64,000 nt of DNA from the NCBI GenBank assembly GCA_963850535.1, contig CAWKMC010000039.1, positions 62,001 through 126,000 of the forward strand. The letters are read 5' to 3'. This stretch comes from JAMXLO01 sp963850535. GTDB lineage: Bacteria; Pseudomonadota; Alphaproteobacteria; Acetobacterales; Acetobacteraceae. The notes under the pieces were generated by a model. The model was not told the DNA's origin. It saw only the letters and a program-made list of their open reading frames with translations, and searched no databases. This document shows positions 8,562 through 17,055 of this stretch, piece by piece. Both the position numbers and the translations under genes were made by a program. Within the stretch, counting starts at the first letter, position 1. Every line of letters starts with the position of its first letter.

Positions 8562-10253
8562 CTAAGCCGCGCGGAACCGTTCACCGAACCGACGCATCTC
8601 CCGGGATAGCACGTCGGCCTGACCTGTCAGTTCCGATGAGGCCGCCAGCACCTGATTTGCCGCGGCATGTGTTTCCGTTGACGTGCGACTGACCTGTTGG
8701 ATGCCGTTGCTGAGACCGCGCGTGCCGGATGCAGCCTGCTGAACATTTTGCGCGATTTCGGCTGTGACGATGCTCTGCTCCTCCACGGCTCCGGCGATCC
8801 TGCCGGAGATCGCGCCCACGTCGGCAATCACGGTCCCGATTGCCTGCACGGCAGCCACCGTCTCTTTGGTCGCATCCTGCATCTGGCGTACCTGCGTTGC
8901 GATCTCGTCCGTCGCCTTCGCGGTCTGGCCCGCAAGGCTCTTCACTTCCGAGGCGACCACCGCGAAACCTTTGCCGGCCTCACCGGCGCGCGCTGCCTCG
9001 ATGGTTGCATTCAATGCCAACAGGTTCGTCTTTCCAGCGATGTCGCCGATCAGCTTCAACACCGCATCGATCTTGCTGGCCGCGGCGGCCAATGCCTGTA
9101 CCGTGATGTTGGTGCGCTGGACGTCGGCGACTGCCTGAGCGGCGATTGCCGCTAACTCGGACCCCTGGCTTCCGACATCGGCAATGGCCGCGGCCAGATC
9201 TTTGATTGCATCCGCGACGGTTTCGATATTGGCCCTTGTCTGCTCCGCGGCCACAGCCACCGCACCAGCCTCATGCGTGGCGCCATCCACTGTCAGCGAC
9301 ATGGATTGTGAGGTGTGCTGCAGGCTGCCGGCGGCATTGGCGAGGTGGCCCGCGAGGTCGCCCACCTGCTGTTCGAAGCCACGCACGAGTGTCTCCAGCG
9401 TCTCGGTCCGCCTTGCCTTTTCCGCCTGCTCGGCAACTCGTTCGCCGGCAACCTGATCCGCCACTATGATGCCGCGCCGGAACTCATCGACCGAGCCGGC
9501 CATTACGCCGATCTCATCGCCGCGCCCCAGGCCAGGAATCGCGGTATCGGTTTCATGCGCCGCAAGCCTGCGCATCGCGGCACCCATTGCGACTATCGGC
9601 GTGGCGACGGTCGCAATCATCATCCATCCGCCGCACAGGGACAGGGTCAGGCTCGCGCCGAGTGCGATCAGAATCCAGCGGCGTGTGGCACGTCCGATCG
9701 CTTCACCACGTGCCGCGTCCTGGCGGCCCCGCTGCATGTTCAAGTCGATGGCAGCGCGCAGTGCGTCGCGAAACTGGTTCATCGACTGCAGCATGCGGCC
9801 GTTCAGCAGGCCCGTCTGGATTTCAGGCTGGACCTGGCCGGTCATCGCAATGAGCTGGCCGCTGAGCTTTGCATAAGCGGCCCAGGCTGCGACCAGTTTG
9901 CTGGCGAGGTCGAGCTCCTCGGGATCGGCTGCGGTCGGCGTGTAAAGGTCGGTCGCCGCCTGCACATCGCGCAGTTGCGCCGCATGATCCGCTATCAGCG
10001 CGTTGCGACGTTCCTCCGCCATCGTGGTCACCAGCACCTGCTGTACCGACCGCAGGCGTTCTGCCGCCTGGCCAAGGTGCGACAAGGCGACGGTGGCCTG
10101 CAGAGCGCCGTCGCGCAGCGCAGCCGCGGCATTCTCCACCACGTTCAGTCGCTCGGCGGCAAACCCGCCAAGCGCCAAGGTCCAGATGAATGCCAGTGCA
10201 AATCCCGCAATGAACTTGTTGCGGAGGCTGATTGCATTGAGGCGGCGCCACAT
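8562..10253 (-). CDS. Methyl-accepting chemotaxis protein
   Basis: Transmembrane chemoreceptor of about 563 residues. From MWRRLNAISLRNKF there is a first helix (FIAGFALAFIWTLALGG), a periplasmic four-helix-type region of about 150 residues, a second helix (WILIALGASLTLSLCGGWMM), a HAMP domain and a long methyl-accepting coiled coil. The signalling tip reads IAGKTNLLALNATIEAARAG and EVKSLAGQTAKATDEI. The extreme C-terminus (RRFGERFRAA) lacks the CheR/CheB-tethering pentapeptide. The start at 10253 is preferred to the more upstream in-frame start at 10358, because the longer version overlaps the divergent gene and adds no family sequence. No che genes are nearby, so the ligand is unknown. Confidence 0.92.
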   Translation of the reverse strand: MWRRLNAISLRNKFIAGFALAFIWTLALGGFAAERLNVVENAAAALRDGALQATVALSHLGQAAERLRSVQQVLVTTMAEERRNALIADHAAQLRDVQAATDLYTPTAADPEELDLASKLVAAWAAYAKLSGQLIAMTGQVQPEIQTGLLNGRMLQSMNQFRDALRAAIDLNMQRGRQDAARGEAIGRATRRWILIALGASLTLSLCGGWMMIATVATPIVAMGAAMRRLAAHETDTAIPGLGRGDEIGVMAGSVDEFRRGIIVADQVAGERVAEQAEKARRTETLETLVRGFEQQVGDLAGHLANAAGSLQHTSQSMSLTVDGATHEAGAVAVAAEQTRANIETVADAIKDLAAAIADVGSQGSELAAIAAQAVADVQRTNITVQALAAAASKIDAVLKLIGDIAGKTNLLALNATIEAARAGEAGKGFAVVASEVKSLAGQTAKATDEIATQVRQMQDATKETVAAVQAIGTVIADVGAISGRIAGAVEEQSIVTAEIAQNVQQAASGTRGLSNGIQQVSRTSTETHAAANQVLAASSELTGQADVLSREMRRFGERFRAA

Positions 10254-10356
10254 GCCGCTACTATCGGGAGGTGCGGTTAATCCCCGGTTGAGGCTTGCCG
10301 GCTCCGGCCAGGCTGCCATAGAACGCTGCCGAACGAATTGCCAGAACCGAGGCCGC

Positions 10357-10521
10357 ATGTCCGACCACAGCCACGCTGCTCACCCGCCGATGCGGACCGA
10401 GACGCCTGAAGCCTTTCTGGCTGACCGGCAACGCTTTTGGAGCAGCTTCACGCATTTCACGCTGGGAACGGTGATCTTCATGGTCGTGCTGTTGGTGCTG
10501 ATGGCTTTCTTCCTGTTGTAA
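10357..10521 (+). CDS. Small membrane protein resembling aa3-type cytochrome oxidase subunit IV
   Basis: A 54-residue protein starting MSDHSHAAHPPMRTETPEA, with a polar His-containing N-terminus and one C-terminal helix (VIFMVVLLVLMAFFLL) after RQRFWSSFTHFTLGT. This matches the layout of the short bacterial aa3-type cytochrome c oxidase subunit IV family, which stabilises or regulates the oxidase in the inner membrane. No other oxidase gene is in the window, so the assignment rests on size and topology only. It is divergent from the chemoreceptor and lies 6 bp upstream of hpnK, so the two may be co-transcribed. Confidence 0.6.
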   Translation: MSDHSHAAHPPMRTETPEAFLADRQRFWSSFTHFTLGTVIFMVVLLVLMAFFLL

Positions 10522-10527
10522 TCCTCG

Positions 10528-11325
10528 TTGGCCGTCCGCCCGGGGGTCACGTTCACGGCCGACGACTTCGGGCTGACCGAATCGGTCAATGAAGCGGTCG
10601 AACGCGCGTATCGCGCGGGAAAACTCGATGCAGCCAGCCTGATGGTGGCGGGGAACTCAGCCGAGGATGCCGTGCAGCGTGCCCGCGCTATGCCCGGACT
10701 GCGGGTGGGGTTGCATCTGGTGGCGGTGGAGGGGCCGGCCGTACTGCCGGCCAGCGAAATTCCGGATCTTGTCGATGCAGAGGGCCGCTTTCCGTCACAG
10801 CAGCTTCGCCCTGGCATCGGCTATTTCGCCAAGCCACGCATGAGGCGGCAACTGGCTTTGGAGATCCGCGCGCAGTTCGCCTCCTTTGCAGCGACCGGTC
10901 TGACGCTGCACCACGCGGATGCGCACAAGCATATGCACCTGCACCCGACGGTGGCGCAGTTGATGCTGGACATCGGCCGTGAGTTTGGCCTCAGGCGCGT
11001 GCGCGTGCCGGCGGAGCCACCAGCGGTGCTGGCGCGTTGCGGCACCCGCGCTGGCTTTGGAGCATACGCGCTGTATCACTGGTCACGCGTGCTGCGTCGG
11101 CAGGTTCGGGCTGCCGGGATGACAACGACCGATTATTGCTTCGGCATCGCCTGGAGCGGGCACATGACGTCCGAACGCCTGGGGCGATTGCTGAGCGCCT
11201 TGCCGCGCGGAGAGAGCGAAATCTATTTCCACCCTGCAGTCGAGCGGGATGCAGAGCTGCGCCGCCTCATGCCCGATTACGAGCATGCGGCGGAACTGGA
11301 CGCCTTGCTACAGTCCAGAACCTGA
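10528..11325 (+). CDS. hpnK: Hopanoid biosynthesis-associated protein HpnK (YdjC/ChbG-like deacetylase)
   Basis: A 265-residue YdjC-family carbohydrate deacetylase-like protein associated with hopanoid tailoring. The N-terminal metal-site motif is FTADDFGLTESVNEAVERA. The second metal-ligand region is LHHADAHKHMHLHPTV, and SEIYFHPAVERD supplies the C-terminal histidine. The HpnK-type pattern ASLMVAGNSAEDAV and PGLRVGLHLVAVEGP is clear. The likely start is TTG at 10528, seven bases after the upstream stop; no ATG fits without removing conserved residues. The other hpn genes are not in the window. HpnK is thought to act on the hopanoid head-group sugar; this is family knowledge, not shown here. 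Confidence 0.85.
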   Translation: MAVRPGVTFTADDFGLTESVNEAVERAYRAGKLDAASLMVAGNSAEDAVQRARAMPGLRVGLHLVAVEGPAVLPASEIPDLVDAEGRFPSQQLRPGIGYFAKPRMRRQLALEIRAQFASFAATGLTLHHADAHKHMHLHPTVAQLMLDIGREFGLRRVRVPAEPPAVLARCGTRAGFGAYALYHWSRVLRRQVRAAGMTTTDYCFGIAWSGHMTSERLGRLLSALPRGESEIYFHPAVERDAELRRLMPDYEHAAELDALLQSRT

Positions 11326-11455
11326 AGATCGGGAGAGCAGGTGGATTGCATGTCGGCTCGTGAACGCTGCTATAGGGCGCGCATCGATGGGAGTCGCTGT
11401 CAGCCCGACGTTCTCCGATATCGGATGCCGGCACTCTGCTGGAGCCGATCGGTAG

Positions 11456-13564
11456 TCAGCGTAAGGTTGTCTGGTGTTCCGATATGTGACGCACGAACGA
11501 TGCGAAATTTGGATAGAGCACGCGATTGCCGATGTTGCTGAGATGGTCGCCATCAAAAAATAGCGGCCCGCTCTCGGTAATAGCGCGACAAATTGCCGTG
11601 CCACATAGTACGGGAAATGGATCCCAGACCGCTACCGCGGAATACGCTGCGGACAATCGGGTGAGCGAATCCATTATCGGTTTCCTCAGCGCCAGCAAAT
11701 CGCTGCGGGAAATCGCCAGGCCGCTCTGGCACATAGGATTTTGACGGTCAAACCAATCGGCGCAGCGGAAGGCTGCTGCTCTAAATACTGGCTTGGGCGC
11801 ATCAAAGATAATCGTCAGCTGTTTCGCGGCAAATTGCGCCACCAGGGCGGCAGTTTCATCATATGCCTTGCTCCGCTCGTCGACTGCTTCGGGGGCGGCT
11901 TGCGACGCAAGCACCTCATGAATGGAAGCTGCCGCCTCGGTATATTGATCTCCCAATCGCGGCATCCGGAGCGACGCCAGGAAGACTATGTCGCCAGGCT
12001 GAGCGTCGCTGAGAACGCTGTGGCTGGTGGAACTGACGAATGAGCGACACATCGGAGTTGTGGGAGCAAGCATATTCGCGTACGAGCAGCCACTGTGCAG
12101 GTAGACGCGGACGTCGGTGTTCTCCTGTTGGGCGAGCATCGTCAACATTGGGAAATAGGCCGCAGCGTGCGAGTCTCCGATGACGAACATGCGTCGTGCC
12201 CATGCAGGAGTTCCGCAAGGACGCCGCAGGGTCAGTAGTAGCGCCTGATCAATTTGTGTGGGCCGCCATTCCAAGTCGCAGGATATGCCAGCTTTCCGCT
12301 GAGGCGCCATGGGATACCAGTCACCGGAGTTGCGCATTACGACACTGGCGCTTAGCTGGCCCTGCGACGCAAAGGCATAATGTGCAATAGCCCAGGACAA
12401 CGTAACGCTTGCGAAGGCTGAGGCCATCACTCTCCAGTTCGGTTGCGCCCTAACCCATTGGCCGCGACGGAAGGGTTGTTCCACTGCGATGTACGACGCG
12501 TAAGCCAGGGCAAGCGTCAGCGCCACCGCAGCGACCATATGAAATGTCGCGTCGAGTCCGATGGTCCAACGAAATAACACGAAGACCGCCCAATGCCAGA
12601 GATAGAGCGAGTACGAGAGCTTGCCGACGAACACGACAGGTCGACTACCCAGCAGCTTCGAAATTAGTGTCGACGGGACGTGTTCGGTTGTTAGCGCCGC
12701 GATGACCAGCACCGAACCGACAACAGCAGGAACGGACCAAGGGAACGGTGAGGCCCGCCAGTCCGCATACCACGCCGTTGCGAGTACGAGCACAGCTCCG
12801 GCCCAGCCGGCCAGTCGACCCAACGTCACGAGACGGAGAACGCCTCTGCGTTGGAGCATGAACAACACAGCGCCGGCGGCGAGCTCCCAGAACCGATAAG
12901 GCAGCATATAGAAGGCTGCATCGCGATTGATTCCGCTAATCCACCAAAGCGCCAAGAAGGACGCGACGAGGAGCAATGGCAGCAGAGCCTTGGCCGCCAC
13001 GCTCAGAAGCCCACGGCGGCGGCCAAGACGGAAAGCGACAAACAAAATCAGTGGATAGAAAAGGTAGAACTGCTCCTCGACCGCAAGCGACCATGTCTGC
13101 GTGAAGGGGTTGAAGCCGGGTCTCGGGGAAAAATATGGGTCGGATGAAAGCAACGCAAAATTACTCATGCCGAAAAACGCAGCAAGAGCCGTCTTTTGTG
13201 TGGTTCCGCTAAGCCATGCGATCGGGATAAAGATGATTGTCGCAGCCGTCGTCACAAGCAGACAGACGAGCAGCGCAGGAAGAATGCGGAGCACTCGCCG
13301 CGCATAGAAACGTAGCAGGAAACTGGGCAACGGATAGTCGCCGTCACGCGCAAGCGACCTGCTCACCACGTAACCGGAAATGGCGAAGAAGACATCCACG
13401 CCAGTAAAGCCACCAGGCAACAGCGAGTCATGCAGATGATACAGGATCACCGAGACTACTGCGACGGCTCGTAACCCATCTATCCCTGGAATGTATCGTT
13501 CCGCCGAGCGTGACACATCGGTCGCACTCGAGGCTGCGGTTTCAGGCTTTACCCAGGACAGCAA
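11456..13564 (-). CDS. OafA/YrhL-type O-acyltransferase with C-terminal SGNH domain
   Basis: A 702-residue inner-membrane acyltransferase that probably adds acetyl groups to a surface polysaccharide or peptidoglycan-linked sugar. The N-terminal half is acyltransferase-3: IPGIDGLRAVAVVSVILYH with the catalytic histidine, GVDVFFAISGYVVS, FYARRVLRILPALLVC, and about ten helices. The C-terminal third is a periplasmic SGNH hydrolase-like domain, with MFVIGDSHAAAYFPML (block I serine) and FFDGDHLSNIGNRVL (catalytic Asp-His block). No other polysaccharide genes adjoin it. By eye the base composition is less GC-biased at third positions than in neighbouring housekeeping genes, which hints at transfer but was not computed. 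Confidence 0.9.
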   Translation of the reverse strand: MLSWVKPETAASSATDVSRSAERYIPGIDGLRAVAVVSVILYHLHDSLLPGGFTGVDVFFAISGYVVSRSLARDGDYPLPSFLLRFYARRVLRILPALLVCLLVTTAATIIFIPIAWLSGTTQKTALAAFFGMSNFALLSSDPYFSPRPGFNPFTQTWSLAVEEQFYLFYPLILFVAFRLGRRRGLLSVAAKALLPLLLVASFLALWWISGINRDAAFYMLPYRFWELAAGAVLFMLQRRGVLRLVTLGRLAGWAGAVLVLATAWYADWRASPFPWSVPAVVGSVLVIAALTTEHVPSTLISKLLGSRPVVFVGKLSYSLYLWHWAVFVLFRWTIGLDATFHMVAAVALTLALAYASYIAVEQPFRRGQWVRAQPNWRVMASAFASVTLSWAIAHYAFASQGQLSASVVMRNSGDWYPMAPQRKAGISCDLEWRPTQIDQALLLTLRRPCGTPAWARRMFVIGDSHAAAYFPMLTMLAQQENTDVRVYLHSGCSYANMLAPTTPMCRSFVSSTSHSVLSDAQPGDIVFLASLRMPRLGDQYTEAAASIHEVLASQAAPEAVDERSKAYDETAALVAQFAAKQLTIIFDAPKPVFRAAAFRCADWFDRQNPMCQSGLAISRSDLLALRKPIMDSLTRLSAAYSAVAVWDPFPVLCGTAICRAITESGPLFFDGDHLSNIGNRVLYPNFASFVRHISEHQTTLR

Positions 13565-13620
13565 TCACTTTTCTCGCGCTCGGCGAAGCACATGGCCTGC
13601 TGAGACGCTAACCTTCTCTT

Positions 13621-13842
13621 GCCGCAGTTGAAGTGGTGCGGCTGGTTGCCGACCATGTGTTCGACACGAAAAGCGCGTCATCCGGCGCCTGCGCCCCAAC
13701 GGGGCGCGACCTGGCTATCCCGCCCCAAAACCACCGCTGGTCGCCGCGTGCTTACCGCGAACAGTTCGAGGCGCGACATTTGCTCGCCGCCATCATCCTC
13801 ACCGCCAACATGATCTGGCTCAATCGAGGACACGCCGTCTAG
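13621..13842 (+). pseudogene. IS5-family transposase remnant
   Basis: A short frame reads VRLVADHVFDT, then GRDLAIPPQNHRWSPRAYRE, QFEARHL and directly LAAIILTANMIWLN before a TAG. This matches the C-terminal part of IS5-type transposases (LVADRAYD, a VIPP-R-NR block, an RAYD-LY-ARHL block, and a terminal LAA-AMIWLN), but the segment between ARHL and LAAIIL is deleted and the whole N-terminal half is missing. No terminal inverted repeats or target duplications were found. It is a decayed insertion between the acyltransferase and hppA, and its end abuts the hppA stop. Confidence 0.7.
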
Positions 13843-15944
13843 TGCAGCCAGCCTGCCAGGATCGCCAGCATCAGCAGCGCCACGATGTTGGTGATCTTGA
13901 TCATCGGGTTCACTGCGGGACCGGCGGTGTCCTTGTACGGATCGCCAACGGTATCGCCGGTAACTGCCGCCTTGTGCGCCTCGGAGCCTTTACCGCCGTA
14001 GTTGCCTTCCTCGATGTACTTCTTGGCGTTGTCCCATGCGCCGCCGCCGGAGGTCATCGAGATGGCGACGAACAGCCCGGTGACGATCGTCCCCAGCAGC
14101 ATCGCCCCCAGAGCAGAGAAGGCCTGCACACGACCGGCGATGATATCGATCACCACCCACAGGATGATCGGCGCCAGCACCGGCAACAGCGATGGTACGA
14201 TCATCTCCCGGATCGCCGCTTTCGTCAGCAAATCGACGGCGCGACCATATTCCGGCTTGGCCGTGCCTTCCATGATGCCGCTGATCTCGCGGAACTGACG
14301 CCGCACCTCTACCACCACGGAGCCGGCGGCACGGCCAACCGCGGTCATGCCGAGTGCGCCAAACAGATAGGGCAGCAGGCCGCCGATGATCAGGCCAATC
14401 ACCACGAACGGGTCCTGCAGCGTGAACGGCACGTCGAGGTTGGGGAAGTAGTGCTTCAGGTCCTGCGTGTAGGCGGCGAACAGCACCAGCGAGGCAAGCC
14501 CGGCCGAGCCGATCGCATAGCCCTTGGTCACCGCCTTGGTGGTGTTGCCCACCGCATCGAGCGCATCGGTGGTGACGCGCACATCAGCCGGCAGATCGGC
14601 CATCTCGGCGATGCCGCCGGCGTTGTCGGTCACTGGCCCATAGGCGTCGAGTGCAACGATCATGCCGGCAAGCGAAAGCATGGTGGTGACAGCGACCGCG
14701 ATGCCGAACAGGCCGGCGATCATGTATGTCACCAGGATGCCGATGCAGATGACGATGGCGGGCAGCGCGGTCGCTTCCATCGACACTGCCAGGCCCTGGA
14801 TCACGTTGGTGCCGTGCCCGGTGGTGGAGCTCTGGGCAATCGAGCGAACCGGACGGAACTCCGTCGCCGTGTAGTATTCGGTGATCCACACGATGGCTCC
14901 GGTCACCGCCAGGCCGACCAGCGCGCAGATGAAGAGCTGCCAGCCCTGCACGGAACCACCGCCAACCAGCGGCAGCGGCGTGCTGAAGCCGATGAACCAG
15001 GCGATGATGATCGCAATACCGACGATCGACAGCGCACCGGTGACCATCAGGCCCTTGTAGAGGGCCTTCATGATCGCGTTGTCGGGGCCAAGTTGAACGA
15101 AGTACGTTCCTACGATCGACGTGATGATGCAGATGCCACCGATGCCGAGTGGCAGCATCAGCATGGCGTCGCGAACTGGTCCGGTGAAGAAGATCGCAGC
15201 CAGCAGCATCGTCGCAACGATGGTCACGGCATAAGTCTCGAACAGGTCGGCGGCCATGCCGGCACAATCGCCCACGTTGTCGCCGACGTTGTCGGCGATG
15301 ACGGCAGGATTGCGGGGATCGTCCTCGGGAATGCCGGCTTCGACCTTGCCCACGAGGTCGGCGCCCACGTCGGCACCCTTGGTGAAGATGCCGCCGCCAA
15401 GACGCGCGAAAATGGAAATCAGCGAGCCACCAAAGCCGAGGGCCACCATCGCTTCCAGCACGCGGCGAAGTTCATCGTCGCTGGCGTTGGGCATGCCGCT
15501 GCGCAGGATGAAGTAGTAGCCGGCGACGCCAAGCAGGCCGAGGCCGACGACCAGGAGGCCGGTCACCGCGCCCGCTCGGAATGCCAGGGCAAGACCAGCC
15601 GCCAGGCCTTGCTTGGCGGCCTGTGCGGTCCGGACATTGGCCCGTACCGAAACGTTCATGCCGACGTAGCCGGCGGCCGCCGAGAGCACTGCGCCGATGA
15701 TAAAACCGATCGCCACGTGGGTGCCCAATGTCAGGCCGAGGATGATCAGGATCACCACCCCAACGATGCCAATGGTCATATACTGGCGATTGAGATAGGC
15801 ACGGGCGCCTTCCTGTACGGCGCCGGAAATCTCCTGCATTCGCGCGGTGCCGGCGTCCGCGGCGAGCACCTGTTTGCTCGTGACCATGCCGTAGATCAGC
15901 GCCAGCAGCCCGCAGACGATGATCACGAATTGGGCCAGTTGCAT
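13839..15944 (-). CDS. hppA: Membrane-bound proton-pumping pyrophosphatase, K+-independent type
   Basis: A 701-residue H+-translocating inorganic pyrophosphatase with about 16 membrane helices. The substrate-binding acidic motif is GADLVGKVEAGIPEDDPRNP, followed by ADNVGDNVGDCAGMAADLFE. The C-terminal half carries GPVTDNAGGIAEMADLP and DTVGDPYKDTAGPAVNPMIK. The diagnostic site reads GNTTKAVTKG. A lysine there, rather than alanine, marks the K+-independent H+-PPase subclass, so the enzyme should pump protons without needing potassium. It couples biosynthetic pyrophosphate release to proton motive force. Monocistronic on the minus strand, convergent with the transposase remnant. The start MQLAQFVIIVCGLLAL matches the family start. 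Confidence 0.95.
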   Translation of the reverse strand: MQLAQFVIIVCGLLALIYGMVTSKQVLAADAGTARMQEISGAVQEGARAYLNRQYMTIGIVGVVILIILGLTLGTHVAIGFIIGAVLSAAAGYVGMNVSVRANVRTAQAAKQGLAAGLALAFRAGAVTGLLVVGLGLLGVAGYYFILRSGMPNASDDELRRVLEAMVALGFGGSLISIFARLGGGIFTKGADVGADLVGKVEAGIPEDDPRNPAVIADNVGDNVGDCAGMAADLFETYAVTIVATMLLAAIFFTGPVRDAMLMLPLGIGGICIITSIVGTYFVQLGPDNAIMKALYKGLMVTGALSIVGIAIIIAWFIGFSTPLPLVGGGSVQGWQLFICALVGLAVTGAIVWITEYYTATEFRPVRSIAQSSTTGHGTNVIQGLAVSMEATALPAIVICIGILVTYMIAGLFGIAVAVTTMLSLAGMIVALDAYGPVTDNAGGIAEMADLPADVRVTTDALDAVGNTTKAVTKGYAIGSAGLASLVLFAAYTQDLKHYFPNLDVPFTLQDPFVVIGLIIGGLLPYLFGALGMTAVGRAAGSVVVEVRRQFREISGIMEGTAKPEYGRAVDLLTKAAIREMIVPSLLPVLAPIILWVVIDIIAGRVQAFSALGAMLLGTIVTGLFVAISMTSGGGAWDNAKKYIEEGNYGGKGSEAHKAAVTGDTVGDPYKDTAGPAVNPMIKITNIVALLMLAILAGWLH

Positions 15945-16065
15945 CCTGCTTGATCCTCTGATCGTTGCCTATGGGCCAGGCGCCAGAATCGTGCCGCGGC
16001 CCGCTGGGTGGGGCGGGCGTATGCCAGATAGCTTAACCGGTGGCAAATCAGCGCCGGGACTAAAC

Positions 16066-17052
16066 CTATAGGTAGTCCGCCAGTCTTGGCCGGAACCAGT
16101 CGAGGGACTGCCTGATCCCCTGTTCCAGCGAAACTTTCGGCTCCCAGCCGGTCGCGGTGCGGAATGCATGGTCATCGGCGTGGTAGCTGCCGATATCAAT
16201 CGTCGCACGGTCGGCAGGGAACTCCCGGGTCGCGTATCGTGCCGGAGGGCCGGCGATGCCTACCAGCAGCTCTGCAATGTCGTGCAGCGACGCCGGCGGC
16301 GAGCCGCCGATATTGAAAATGCGCCCGTGACACTGCGGAGTGTCAGCCGCCAACAGGAACGCCTCGGTCACGTCGTCCACGTAAGTCAGGTCGCGCAACT
16401 GCGACCCGCCCCACACCTCGAAAGGTCGCTGCTCCAGGACGCAGCGCAGCCAAATGCCCAGGAAGGTCTGGCGCGCGTCGCGGATGCGCAGCCGCGGCCC
16501 ATAACAGTTGGTCAGGCGCAGCGACACGACCGGGCGTCCGCGTACCCGATGCTCCAGCAACCAGTATTGTTCGCCGGCGAACTTGGAAACGCCATTGGCG
16601 TCGGGCGGGGCGACCGGCTGGTTCTCGTCGACCGGCAGTCTTTGTACGCGGCCATAGAACTGCCGGGTGGAAGCATGCACCACGACGGCGTCCGGCGCGG
16701 CTTCGCGCGCGGCCTGGATCAGCCGCACCTGCGCGACCGCGTTCACGGCGATATCCGCCAGCGGATCGTTCTGCCCCCCCATGTGGCTGGTCTGCGCGGC
16801 GAGATTGAAGATAACCGAGGCCCCCTCGCAGACGTTGCGCAGGTCGATCTCGCGAATATCGCCGCGCACCAGTTCGATCGGTGCATCAGCCAGGTTCGCC
16901 GGATTGGCGCCGCCGCCGAACAGGAACCCATCCAGGGCCACCACGCGCGCGCCACGTTGCGCGAGTGCGTGGCACAGATTGGAGCCAAGGAACCCCGCTC
17001 CACCAGTGACCAGAACTCTGCGTCCTTGCCAGGTCATATCGCCTCTATTCAT
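16066..17052 (-). CDS. NAD-dependent epimerase/dehydratase (extended SDR, sugar-nucleotide type)
   Basis: A 328-residue extended short-chain dehydrogenase. The Rossmann motif is RVLVTGGAGFLGSNL, and the active-site region reads VVHASTRQFYG and later DANGVSKFAGEQYW, so the tyrosine of the usual YxxxK is an asparagine here. I recall an SDR subgroup with STRQ-YG and NGxxK at these places, so this looks like a family feature, not a mutation. LRLTNCYGPRL and LRDLTYVDDVTEAFLLA are typical of sugar-nucleotide epimerases/dehydratases. The substrate is unknown. The gene lies 3 bp from the stop of the ion-channel gene upstream, so they probably share a transcript. Confidence 0.82.
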   Translation of the reverse strand: MNRGDMTWQGRRVLVTGGAGFLGSNLCHALAQRGARVVALDGFLFGGGANPANLADAPIELVRGDIREIDLRNVCEGASVIFNLAAQTSHMGGQNDPLADIAVNAVAQVRLIQAAREAAPDAVVVHASTRQFYGRVQRLPVDENQPVAPPDANGVSKFAGEQYWLLEHRVRGRPVVSLRLTNCYGPRLRIRDARQTFLGIWLRCVLEQRPFEVWGGSQLRDLTYVDDVTEAFLLAADTPQCHGRIFNIGGSPPASLHDIAELLVGIAGPPARYATREFPADRATIDIGSYHADDHAFRTATGWEPKVSLEQGIRQSLDWFRPRLADYL

Positions 17053-17055
17053 CGA

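Noticed and set aside
13842..15953. 703-codon plus-strand open frame
   Set aside because: Complete antisense shadow of hppA; His/Asp/Gln-rich composition typical of reverse frames of membrane proteins.
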